Positions 1 through 7,257 of a stretch of 11,757 bases of DNA are shown here, one piece after another. The stretch comes from Tannerella sp. (GTDB lineage: Bacteria > Bacteroidota > Bacteroidia > Bacteroidales > Tannerellaceae). Under the pieces are notes generated by a model. That model searched no databases, was not told where the DNA came from, and saw only the letters and a program-made list of their open reading frames with translations. Within the stretch, counting starts at the first letter, position 1, and each line of letters opens with the position of its first letter. Where the stretch lies: contig JAITPH010000260.1 of NCBI GenBank assembly GCA_031289515.1, forward strand, positions 1-11,757. Direction: 5' to 3'. The position numbers were made by a program, and so were the translations under genes.

Positions 1-226
1 CGGTCTCCCTAAGCAGAATCGTTGTGAGTTCTATTTCTTTAAGCGTTTCCTTGCGCTGGCGTTCAAGCTCCTGCACCGAAAATATTTCGGCGGGAATCTT
101 CATTTCGGGCATTTTAGCCGTAGTTCTTGCCGCAGTCTTTTTGGTTGCGTTATTTTTACTCTGGGCATAGACGGCAGAATACGCGCAACTCATTAATAAT
201 ATGATGATTATATACAGCCTTTTCAT
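1..226 (-). CDS. Murein hydrolase activator EnvC-like, M23 peptidase family (N-terminal part, cut by window edge)
   Basis: Only the first 75 residues are present; the gene runs off the left edge. What is visible is a signal peptide (MKRLY, then a run of Ile and Leu, ending near VYA-Q at residues 21-22), a Lys/Thr/Ala-rich linker, and the start of a charged helix (VQELERQRKETLKEIE) that looks like the beginning of the coiled coil found in EnvC-type activators. In that family the coiled coil precedes a C-terminal LytM/M23 domain and the protein controls peptidoglycan amidases at division; that domain is outside the window, so the call rests on the N-terminus and gene order. The start ATG (224-226) overlaps the stop of the DUF4292 gene as ATGA, which implies translational coupling. 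Another coiled-coil exported protein cannot be excluded. Confidence 0.65.
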   Translation of the reverse strand, partial: MKRLYIIIILLMSCAYSAVYAQSKNNATKKTAARTTAKMPEMKIPAEIFSVQELERQRKETLKEIELTTILLRET

Positions 227-1071
227 TTTATTTCAAGTGAGTTAATTATTTGCGCCATAGTCACACGTTTATAACCGGACGGAATATTAAAGTCCGTATT
301 AATCGGAGAGTTGATTTCCGGAGTAGAAAACGATAGCGAGACCGTTCCCTGAATGTCGCCGTCGGCCGAAAGCCGCACTGTCATCTCCGACGGAAATCTT
401 TGATTGTCTATCGGGAGGAAATTTCCGTAATTCCACGCAAGCATCAGATTACCGGAGCCATTGCTTATTGTCGTCGAGAGCAGTTGTTCGTTTCCGCCCG
501 CCTCAAAAGTATAAAACATGCCGTTCGTATCTTTCAGTTTAAACTCGGCTCTGCTCCTGTCCGCCGTCGAACGGAAAAGGCGAAAGTGAGCGGGCGAAAT
601 GTCGTTTTCTCCCGGCACAAAGATTTGGTTTGCAAACAACGCCTGCAAATTGTGAAAATTGAAATCTATTTGGGTTTCGCCTTTCAGATTGTCGTAACTG
701 TCTGTCATATACAGCTTGTTCATTCTGTCGACGATTTTGACGCTGTCTGCACCGACTTCGATAAAAAACATTTCGATGCCCAAAAGCGGCTGTATCGAAA
801 GTTGCAGACGCTCGTTATAAATCATCTTCAATGAAGCTCTTGAAGAGAACTGCTTCTGCCGCCCTTCAAATTCGAGCTTTATCCGGGCGGAAAGCGTGTT
901 GAAACGGCATGAACGGTCAATGACGGAAGAGAAAAAATTTTCCTCCGTTTTCATTATGTCAGCATCGTAAGCCGTCGCGCCCTTATTTGTTTTGCAAGCA
1001 GCAAACAGGCTTATTATCAGCACGCCGCATAATATTTTCAGAATTTTGCCGTCAAGTTCCATCTTCTTCAT
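223..1071 (-). CDS. DUF4292 family lipoprotein
   Basis: Predicted lipoprotein of 282 residues from this start. The N-terminus has a short charged part, a hydrophobic stretch (ILKILCGVLIISLF) and a lipobox ending in AAC, so Cys26 should be lipidated. The rest matches the DUF4292 pattern: a beta-rich globular body with few cysteines, including segments such as SARIKLEFEGRQ and LQLSIQPLLGIEMFFIEV. Members are found in Bacteroidota; their beta-rich shape recalls LolA/LolB-like lipid-binding folds, but that is inference and the function is unproven. Start choice: an upstream in-frame ATG at 1108-1110 adds 13 residues that lie within the TPR gene; the ATG at 1069-1071 (MKKMELDGK) gives a normal lipoprotein signal, and 1060-1062 is also possible. 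The gene overlaps the end of the TPR gene by about 20 nt and the start of the EnvC-like gene by 4 nt, suggesting co-expression with envelope genes. Confidence 0.85.
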   Translation of the reverse strand: MKKMELDGKILKILCGVLIISLFAACKTNKGATAYDADIMKTEENFFSSVIDRSCRFNTLSARIKLEFEGRQKQFSSRASLKMIYNERLQLSIQPLLGIEMFFIEVGADSVKIVDRMNKLYMTDSYDNLKGETQIDFNFHNLQALFANQIFVPGENDISPAHFRLFRSTADRSRAEFKLKDTNGMFYTFEAGGNEQLLSTTISNGSGNLMLAWNYGNFLPIDNQRFPSEMTVRLSADGDIQGTVSLSFSTPEINSPINTDFNIPSGYKRVTMAQIINSLEIK

Positions 1072-2836
1072 TTTCCATATTGTTAAAGAGTTCTTCCCGC
1101 GTTTCTTCAAAATATGTTTTCTCTGATATTTTTTTGTCCAGCGTCTTGCTTTTTTTGCCTAATTCCTTAGCTTTTATCCACTGTTCAAGGGCTTTGACCT
1201 CATCGCCCGACTTAAACAGTATATCGCCGTAGTGGTCTACAAGCTCGGAACTGTTTGTGCGGTCTTTCGACAATGCCTGCTCAATATAGATTTTTGCAAG
1301 TATATAGTTGCCCTGCACAAAGAAAATCCATGCGTAAGTATCTATATATGTGGCATTTTCTGGCTCCATCTTTATAGATACCGCGCTCATCCGCTCCGCT
1401 TTCGTCAAATCTTTCTTCAAAAGCGACAGATAATAAGCGTAATTGTTCAGTACGTTTATGTTTTTGTCGTTATATTTCAACGCTTCTTCATACGCCTCGA
1501 ATGCCTTGTCCATATCTTTCATCCGGAAATAACTGTCGCCTATCTGTCCGTAAAAATCCGATTTAACGGCTTGATTTTCAGCCGTTATTGCCTGAATAGC
1601 CGAGAGATAAGTGTCTATAGCCGACTGATAGTCTTTCTTCTGGAAATACGCAATTCCCATATACAGGTAAAATTCAAGCGTTTCGGGAAACAGTTCCCGA
1701 CATTTCAGGCAGAGGCTGATAGCGTCGTCCATGTCCTGCAATTGTATTGAAAGGCTCGCCAACTGCAACCATGCGCCGACATTTTCCGGCTCGCTTTCAG
1801 TGACTAACCGGTATTGAAAACGCGCTTCTTCCAATTTGTTTTGCAACGCAAGAAATTCGCCGTAAGCCAATTTGAGCTGCGATTCTTCGGGGTGCTGTTC
1901 GAGAAGCGTCTTAAACAATACGTCTGCCTCGTCTATACTCTTTTCCGTGCGGCGCAGTTGGACTATATACCGCGCCAGAATATTCATTTTCGTTTCAAAG
2001 TCAAGTCTTTCGTTTGTTAAAGCGTTATTAATCATCTGCTTTGCCGAATCGCGCTGACTTGTCAGTTCGTAATAATGAGCCATCGAAACAGGATAATAGG
2101 GCGATTCGGGGTCTATTTCACGCGCTTTGTTGTAATAGTTCAACGCCTGCGGCAACTTGCTTTGTTGCAGATACAAGTCTCCGATAATAATCATATAACG
2201 CGATTCCATCGGGAATTTTTCCGCAAGCGTTTTCAATTCGTCAAATGCCTTATCCGACTGTTTGATACTCATATACAACTGATATTTTTCCATCGACAGC
2301 GCTTCGTTAATGCCCATCAGGTTTTCCATTGCGTTGTATGCGTCAATGGCTTTTTCGATCTCGCCGCTTCGTGTCAAAGATTCGGCCAGATAGTAGTAAA
2401 ATTCGGGCTTGTCGGGGAATATGCTCACCAATATCTTGTATTCTTCGGCAGCCTCTCCAAACATTCCCGAACTGAGAAGCAAAGTCGCCAATGTCCGCCT
2501 GTACTCCTGATTGTCGGGAGAATATTTGATTGACTTTTTCATCAGATCGACGGCTTTCTGCGGCCTGTTTAACTGAATATAATACGATGACAGCTCGAAT
2601 AATGCTACCGTAGAGGTTGAATCTATTGATAGACAATGCTTGAACATCTCGTAAGAGGCGTCGAATTTGCCCGCGTTTTTGAGTTTTACGCCTTCATAAT
2701 AGAAGTAATCGAACTTTCGCTGTTCGGCTGCGCTTAGTTGTTGCCTCGTATCGTCGGCATACGCACGACAGACGCCGCACACCATTGAAAACAGTATGAA
2801 CGCCGCAATTATTAATTTTTTTCTTTCTTTTCCCAT
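1052..2836 (-). CDS. Exported tetratricopeptide repeat (TPR) protein
   Basis: A 594-residue protein made almost entirely of TPR-type helix pairs after a signal peptide (MGKERKKLIIAAFILF..., probable cleavage after AYA at residue 27). The repeats start near residue 37 (FDYFYYEGVKLKNAGKFDASYEMF) and continue to about residue 560 with the usual pattern of small residues and closing prolines, for example AVDLMKKSIKYSPDN, ALNYYNKAREIDPESP and AIDTYLSAIQAI; roughly a dozen units. The C-terminus is a short charged tail. No enzymatic motif was seen, so it is probably a periplasmic or outer-membrane-associated scaffold; partners are unknown. It lies 3 nt after dut and overlaps the DUF4292 lipoprotein gene. 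I infer that it works with that lipoprotein or the EnvC-like protein at the envelope, but this rests on gene order alone. Confidence 0.9.
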   Translation of the reverse strand: MGKERKKLIIAAFILFSMVCGVCRAYADDTRQQLSAAEQRKFDYFYYEGVKLKNAGKFDASYEMFKHCLSIDSTSTVALFELSSYYIQLNRPQKAVDLMKKSIKYSPDNQEYRRTLATLLLSSGMFGEAAEEYKILVSIFPDKPEFYYYLAESLTRSGEIEKAIDAYNAMENLMGINEALSMEKYQLYMSIKQSDKAFDELKTLAEKFPMESRYMIIIGDLYLQQSKLPQALNYYNKAREIDPESPYYPVSMAHYYELTSQRDSAKQMINNALTNERLDFETKMNILARYIVQLRRTEKSIDEADVLFKTLLEQHPEESQLKLAYGEFLALQNKLEEARFQYRLVTESEPENVGAWLQLASLSIQLQDMDDAISLCLKCRELFPETLEFYLYMGIAYFQKKDYQSAIDTYLSAIQAITAENQAVKSDFYGQIGDSYFRMKDMDKAFEAYEEALKYNDKNINVLNNYAYYLSLLKKDLTKAERMSAVSIKMEPENATYIDTYAWIFFVQGNYILAKIYIEQALSKDRTNSSELVDHYGDILFKSGDEVKALEQWIKAKELGKKSKTLDKKISEKTYFEETREELFNNMENEEDGT

Positions 2837-2839
2837 AAA

Positions 2840-3274
2840 CTAATTTTTCCCTGTATGACCGAATCCTCCTGCGCCGCGCTCCGTTTCATCCAATGTCTCT
2901 TCGAGTTGCCATTCTGCCTGCGAACAGTTTGCGATTATCATCTGGCAAATGCGCTCTCCGTCGTTTATCACGAAATGCTCCGACGATAAATTCACTAATA
3001 TCACGCCTATTTCGCCACGATAATCGGCGTCGATGGTGCCGGGAGTATTCAGTAGCGTTATGCCGTGTTTGATAGCCAATCCGCTGCGCGGACGCATCTG
3101 GGCTTCATATCCTTCGGGCAACGCAATGTACAGACCGGTAGGTATGAGTTTGCGCTCCAGCGGTTTCAACTCAACCGGCTCGACAAGGTTTGCCCTTATG
3201 TCCATTCCCGCCGACAATTCAGTGGCATATTGGGGAAGCGGATGATGCGATTTGTTTACTATCTTGACCTTCAT
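2840..3274 (-). CDS. dut: dUTP diphosphatase (dUTPase)
   Basis: Hydrolyses dUTP to dUMP and pyrophosphate, keeping uracil out of DNA and supplying dUMP for thymidylate synthesis; cytoplasmic, normally a homotrimer. At 144 residues it has the usual length of the trimeric family, and all five conserved motifs are visible: AGMDIRA (22-28), RPRSGLAIKHG (61-71), GTIDADYRGEIG (79-90, with the active-site aspartates), GERICQMI (107-114) and the C-terminal glycine-rich RGAGGFGHTG (133-142) that closes over the nucleotide. Motif 5 has His where Ser is common. It is the first gene of the dut-TPR-DUF4292-EnvC cluster and has a recognisable promoter just upstream, so it probably sets transcription of all four. 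Confidence 0.97.
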   Translation of the reverse strand: MKVKIVNKSHHPLPQYATELSAGMDIRANLVEPVELKPLERKLIPTGLYIALPEGYEAQMRPRSGLAIKHGITLLNTPGTIDADYRGEIGVILVNLSSEHFVINDGERICQMIIANCSQAEWQLEETLDETERGAGGFGHTGKN

Positions 3275-3303
3275 AACTTTATGCTTTTTCCGTAAATTTA
3301 GTG

Positions 3304-3311
3304 CAAATGTA
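3304..3311 (-). promoter_or_regulatory. Putative Bacteroidota -7 promoter element for the dut cluster
   Basis: On the minus strand this reads TACATTTG, a full match to the TAnnTTTG consensus used by the main sigma factor of Bacteroidota. Transcription starting a few bases downstream would leave a leader of roughly 20-25 nt before the dut ATG at 3272-3274. No clear TTTG -33 element is present at the expected distance; only an AT-rich stretch is seen. It lies in the only gap (3275-3358) between dut and ispG. Confidence 0.55.
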
Positions 3312-3358
3312 CATGATTTTTTTTGAATTACGAAAATACAGGGAATATTTTTTATAAA

Positions 3359-5182
3359 TCACGTCTTTTCGATGATCTCCAATAACCGCATCACGGCGTC
3401 TTCTTCGGGAATATTTTTCAGGATGCAATTTTTTCCTTTGTAGAGACTGATGCGTCCCCGACCGGCGCCTACATAACCGTAATCGGCGTCGGCCATTTCG
3501 CCGGGACCATTGACAATACAGCCCATTATCCCGATTTTGAGACCTTTCATGCCGGACGTCGCCGCCTTAACCTGCGCAATTGTCTTTTGCAAATCAAACA
3601 GCGTCCGACCGCAACCCGGACAGGAAATATATTCCGTCCGGCTTATTCGGACGCGAACGGCTTGCAATATCCCGAACATGTATCCGTTAAGGGTTTCCGC
3701 ATCGCAACATTTATCGCCGTCGTTACACAACATTATTCCGTCGCCAAAACCGTCTGCAAGCAATGCTCCGAAGTCGGCTCCGGCTTTGATTTGAAGCGTT
3801 TCTTCATCGTTTTCGCCATAATCCCGACGCAATATTACCGGAACGTCGCATCCGGCGTCCAATAAAGCGTGCATGAATGCTCTCATTTCGCCGACGCAAT
3901 TTATATGCGAACTGCTCAGTATGACGACAGTATTCTGTTCCGTTTTTAATAGACGGATAATATCGGCATTTAAATCATTGTATGTCAGCGATATGAATTT
4001 TGTCGCAGCTCGGCAACAAATCAATTCTTCCGTCTCGGACGAAGAAAAACACGGATAAGCGCCCTGTTCGGGATTATAAAATTTTGAATCGACGATATGA
4101 TTTTTGAAGGAATCCGTCTTGCCGATATTTTCCGGCGTCGTATAAACCCAGTCCGGGCGGGGTTTGTCCTTTAGCGTTTCGAGGCTCTTATTTGAAACGA
4201 CTATCGGAGGATTATTGCCTCCAATGCCGTTTACCGACCTGCTTTTTCGCCTCGTCATGCTTAAATAGTCGAACAGCGGCGATGCGGACGCCGTAACAGG
4301 TTTATGATTTTCGCGACCGGCAATATAATCGACTAACTTGCGGGCAACCGGCAACTCCGCTTCAGGGTCTTCGCTAAGCGACGCCCGAATCGTATCGCCT
4401 ATGCCGTCGGCGAGCAACGCGCCTATGCCTGCCGCGCTTTTGAGCCGTCCGTCCTCGCCGTCGCCCGCTTCGGTCACTCCGAGATGAAGGGGATAATTCA
4501 TTCCTTCGGCGTCCATAGTGAGCGCCAAAAGCCTTGCCGTCCGAATCATAACTACTGTATTTGAGGCTTTTATGGAAATAACGACGTTATCGAATTTTTC
4601 TTCGGCGCAAAGACGCAAAAATTCCATGCACGACTCTACCATGCCTTCGGGCGTATCTCCGTAACGGCTCATAATGCGGTCGGAAAGCGAGCCGTGATTC
4701 ACTCCGACACGTATTGCGGTATTATTTTCGCGACAAAGCCGGAGAAAAGGCAAAAAACGATTGCGAATCCGCTGCAACTCGCTTGCATATTCCTCGTCGG
4801 TATAGTCCTTTTGTTCAAATTTACGCGCTTTATCAACGTAGTTTCCGGGATTAATGCGGACTTTTTCGACATATAGGGCTGCAACGTCGGCGGCTTTCGG
4901 ATTAAAGTGAATATCGGCTACAAGCGGCGCGGTAAAGCCCTGTTCGTCAAGTCTTTCACGTATATTGCGGAGATTTTGCGCTTCGCGTTCGCCCTGCGCC
5001 GTGAATCTCACATATTCCGCTCCGGCTTTTATCATGCCGATAGCCTGATCGACAGCCGCTTCCGTATCCATTGTAGAGACGTTTGCCATCGACTGTATCC
5101 GTATCGGATTAGCCCCTCCCAAAGGCGTATTTCCTATTTCCGTTACGGACGTATGACGACGCTTGTAATTAAAATAGTCCAT
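3359..5182 (-). CDS. ispG: 4-hydroxy-3-methylbut-2-enyl diphosphate synthase, long (insert-containing) form
   Basis: Penultimate enzyme of the MEP isoprenoid pathway: reductively converts methylerythritol cyclodiphosphate to HMBPP using a [4Fe-4S] cluster. At 607 residues this is the long form known from plants, chlamydiae and Bacteroidota. The N-terminal TIM barrel covers about residues 1-290 (IRIQSMANVSTMDTEA, PLVADIHFNP, VRINPGNYVD, RVGVNHGSL). An insert domain follows from about 295 to 510, and the C-terminal cluster domain carries CPGCGR (Cys521, Cys524) and MGCIVNGPGE (Cys555, with Glu562 in the place of the catalytic glutamate). All cluster ligands are present, so it should be active. 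The start is fixed by the one-base TAATG overlap with the purE stop, suggesting translational coupling. It is last in the rpoN-purE-ispG set. Confidence 0.97.
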   Translation of the reverse strand: MDYFNYKRRHTSVTEIGNTPLGGANPIRIQSMANVSTMDTEAAVDQAIGMIKAGAEYVRFTAQGEREAQNLRNIRERLDEQGFTAPLVADIHFNPKAADVAALYVEKVRINPGNYVDKARKFEQKDYTDEEYASELQRIRNRFLPFLRLCRENNTAIRVGVNHGSLSDRIMSRYGDTPEGMVESCMEFLRLCAEEKFDNVVISIKASNTVVMIRTARLLALTMDAEGMNYPLHLGVTEAGDGEDGRLKSAAGIGALLADGIGDTIRASLSEDPEAELPVARKLVDYIAGRENHKPVTASASPLFDYLSMTRRKSRSVNGIGGNNPPIVVSNKSLETLKDKPRPDWVYTTPENIGKTDSFKNHIVDSKFYNPEQGAYPCFSSSETEELICCRAATKFISLTYNDLNADIIRLLKTEQNTVVILSSSHINCVGEMRAFMHALLDAGCDVPVILRRDYGENDEETLQIKAGADFGALLADGFGDGIMLCNDGDKCCDAETLNGYMFGILQAVRVRISRTEYISCPGCGRTLFDLQKTIAQVKAATSGMKGLKIGIMGCIVNGPGEMADADYGYVGAGRGRISLYKGKNCILKNIPEEDAVMRLLEIIEKT

Positions 5183-5688
5183 TAATTGGTCTTATGTCTG
5201 TACGAAACCGCTTTCAGTTCGTCGTTTGCGTTAATTATTTTCGTTTTAAGACCTTCCTTGTAATTTATCAATTTATCACGCAACTCTTTATCGTTCACCG
5301 AAAGCATTTGCACGGCGAGGATGGCGGCGTTCAGAGCGCCGTTGATGCCGACCGTGGCGACAGGCACTCCCGGAGGCATCTGCACAATCGACAAAAGCGC
5401 GTCAATGCCGTCGAGCGTAGAACTGACAGGCACTCCGATGACAGGAACGACAGTCATAGACGCTATCACGCCGCAAAGATGAGCCGCCATGCCTGCTGCG
5501 GCAATTATAACTTTCACGCCGCGTCCTTCGGCGTATTTGGCGAAACGCTCAACAGCTTCGGGCGTGCGATGAGCCGACAACGCGAGCATCTCGAACGGTA
5601 CGCCTGCCTCGTCAAGAAAAGCGGCGGCTTTCTTCATGACCGGAAGGTCGGAGGCGCTACCCATTATAATACTTACTACTGGATTCAT
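5182..5688 (-). CDS. purE: N5-carboxyaminoimidazole ribonucleotide mutase (PurE, class I)
   Basis: Catalyses the carboxylation-related step of de novo purine synthesis, moving the carboxyl group of N5-CAIR to give CAIR; cytoplasmic and usually octameric. The 168-residue length fits class I PurE. Visible motifs are GSASD (10-14), SAHRTP (38-43, with the catalytic His40), AGMAAHL (65-71) and the QMPPGVPVATVGINGALNAA segment (103-122), all typical of the fold. The residues after about 145 form a slightly charged tail. The gene follows rpoN after only 21 nt with no promoter match seen between them, and its stop shares a base with the ispG start. Co-transcription with both neighbours is therefore likely. 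Confidence 0.97.
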   Translation of the reverse strand: MNPVVSIIMGSASDLPVMKKAAAFLDEAGVPFEMLALSAHRTPEAVERFAKYAEGRGVKVIIAAAGMAAHLCGVIASMTVVPVIGVPVSSTLDGIDALLSIVQMPPGVPVATVGINGALNAAILAVQMLSVNDKELRDKLINYKEGLKTKIINANDELKAVSYRHKTN

Positions 5689-5709
5689 ATTTTATTAATT
5701 ATCAGTTAT

Positions 5710-7161
5710 TTATCTTCTAAGTCGAGCAATCGGTATGCCAAGTTGCTGGCGATATTTGGCTACCGTCCGGCGAGCTATCTGAAAACCCTGAGATTTAAGC
5801 AGCGCCGTCAGTTCTTCGTCGGTGATGGGAGCTTTCTTGTTTTCCGATTCAATCTCGCGCTTGATTATCTGCTTGATCTTGCGGGTCGAGATTATCTCGC
5901 CGCTATCCGTCTGAGCCGATTCGGAGAAGAAAAATTTAAGCGGAAAAACGCCGAAATTTGTCTGTACATATTTACTGCTACTCACGCGGGAAATGGTCGA
6001 TATGTCGTAATGCGCCTTGTCTGCCACATCGCTTAGTATCATCGGGCGCAATTTGCTTTCGTCGCCGGTCAGAAAAAAATCTTCCTGCAAAAGAATTATC
6101 GCCTCCATAGTGCGCTGCAATGTCTCCTGACGCTGGCGCACGGCATCTATAAAACTCTGCGCGGAATCAAGTTTTTGCTTCATAAACATTATGGCGTCCC
6201 GCATGTCCGACGTCTGATTCACCTTATTGCCTGTATAATCTTTCAACATATTGACATATTCACGGTTTACCCGCAAATCCGGAATGCCCCTGTCATTCAT
6301 GCTAAACGTTATTTCTCCGTTATTTGTTTCGACAACGAAGTCGGGCGTGACGCGATTCATCATAGTAGTCATCGAATCGTCCCAGTTACTTCCCGGCTTG
6401 GGATTGAGCGACATTATCGCCTGTATTGCCGCTTTCATCTTTTTATCGCTGATATTCATAGCTTTCTGTATCTTGTCGAAATGTTTTTTAGTAAATTCAT
6501 CGAAGAAATTTGTCAGAATATTTATCGCCAGTGACGTTCCTTTCGTTTCCGGACATTTTTTCAGTTGCAGGACAAGGCATTCCCTCAAGTCGCAAGCGCC
6601 GACTCCGGCAGGGTCGAAATCCTTGATTAATTCCAACACTTCGGACAATTCGCCAACGCCAAATTCCTGCCCCGACATAAATGCTATATCGTCGGCTATA
6701 GCTGTGAGAGGGCGTCGCAGATAGCCGTCGTCATCAATATTCCCGATGATATACTCGCCGATTTTTTCGTCTTTTTCGGAAAGCTGACTCAGCTTCAACT
6801 GTTGAAGCAGGTAATCCGACAGCGACTGCTCGTTGTTGAACGGAACGCTTTCCTTTCGCTCTTCCTTGCTGCTTATTTCGGCAAGTTTATAGTCGGGAAT
6901 ATCGTCTTCATACATATAATCGCCTAACGAAATATCTTCGTTAGAGTATTGATTATCAGCAACTTCTTCGTCTGTATCACATTCGTCGTCATGTTCTTCC
7001 GAATAGTCCTTGCCCTCTTCGAGTGCGGGATTTTCGTCAAGTTCGCTCTTGATTCGTTCCTCCATTTCGAGCGCCGGAAGCTCCAACATCTTGACAGTCT
7101 GTATTTGTTGAGGCGAAAGCCGTTGCTGTTGTTTCAGTTGTTGTTGTTGTTTCAGTGCCAT
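5710..7161 (-). CDS. rpoN: RNA polymerase sigma-54 factor
   Basis: Alternative sigma factor that directs polymerase to -24/-12 promoters and needs an AAA+ activator to open them. The 483-residue protein shows the expected order: a Gln-rich region I (ALKQQQQLKQQQRLSPQQIQ, residues 2-21, then LELPALEMEERI), an acidic region II (about 50-90, many Asp and Glu), the core-binding and helix-turn-helix regions, and a C-terminal RpoN box ARRTVAKYRQ (463-472) that reads the -24 element. Start choice: the frame is open to 7254, but the extra 31 residues do not resemble the family and cover the inverted repeat and promoter at 7182-7220. The ATG at 7159-7161 gives the family-typical MALKQQQQL. First gene of the set with purE and ispG. 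No sigma-54 activator gene lies in this window. Confidence 0.96.
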   Translation of the reverse strand: MALKQQQQLKQQQRLSPQQIQTVKMLELPALEMEERIKSELDENPALEEGKDYSEEHDDECDTDEEVADNQYSNEDISLGDYMYEDDIPDYKLAEISSKEERKESVPFNNEQSLSDYLLQQLKLSQLSEKDEKIGEYIIGNIDDDGYLRRPLTAIADDIAFMSGQEFGVGELSEVLELIKDFDPAGVGACDLRECLVLQLKKCPETKGTSLAINILTNFFDEFTKKHFDKIQKAMNISDKKMKAAIQAIMSLNPKPGSNWDDSMTTMMNRVTPDFVVETNNGEITFSMNDRGIPDLRVNREYVNMLKDYTGNKVNQTSDMRDAIMFMKQKLDSAQSFIDAVRQRQETLQRTMEAIILLQEDFFLTGDESKLRPMILSDVADKAHYDISTISRVSSSKYVQTNFGVFPLKFFFSESAQTDSGEIISTRKIKQIIKREIESENKKAPITDEELTALLKSQGFQIARRTVAKYRQQLGIPIARLRR

Positions 7162-7181
7162 AGTATATGCTCTTAATGGGA

Positions 7182-7220
7182 CAAAAGTATATGATTTTTT
7201 TTTATTTTCATATACTTTTG
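7182..7220. promoter_or_regulatory. Perfect 13-bp inverted repeat with a -7 promoter element on each strand, upstream of rpoN
   Basis: The arms are CAAAAGTATATGA (7182-7194) and TCATATACTTTTG (7208-7220), separated by 13 nt that are almost all T on the plus strand. The outer end of each arm is TACTTTTG, a match to the TAnnTTTG -7 element: minus strand at 7182-7189, plus strand at 7213-7220. The minus-strand copy lies about 20 nt upstream of the rpoN ATG and is the likely rpoN promoter. The plus-strand copy would transcribe antisense into the 3' end of the receptor gene. No clear -33 TTTG is seen for either. Being symmetric, it could also bind a dimeric regulator. It has no U-tract after the stem, so it does not look like a terminator. 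Confidence 0.55.
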
Positions 7221-7257
7221 CCGAAAATTTCTTGAACGTTTCCCGCCTGTGCAAGCC

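Noticed and set aside
5194..6036. A 280-codon open frame on the plus strand
   Set aside because: It lies antisense to purE and rpoN, both with complete motifs; its composition is that of a shadow frame and it has no promoter or recognisable domain.
7182..7220. Intrinsic terminator for the TonB-dependent receptor gene
   Set aside because: The stem is AT-rich and no T-run follows it in the direction of receptor transcription; promoter elements in the arms explain it better.
7162..7254. N-terminal extension of rpoN by 31 residues
   Set aside because: It covers the inverted repeat and the -7 element and does not resemble sigma-54; the ATG at 7159-7161 gives the family-typical start.
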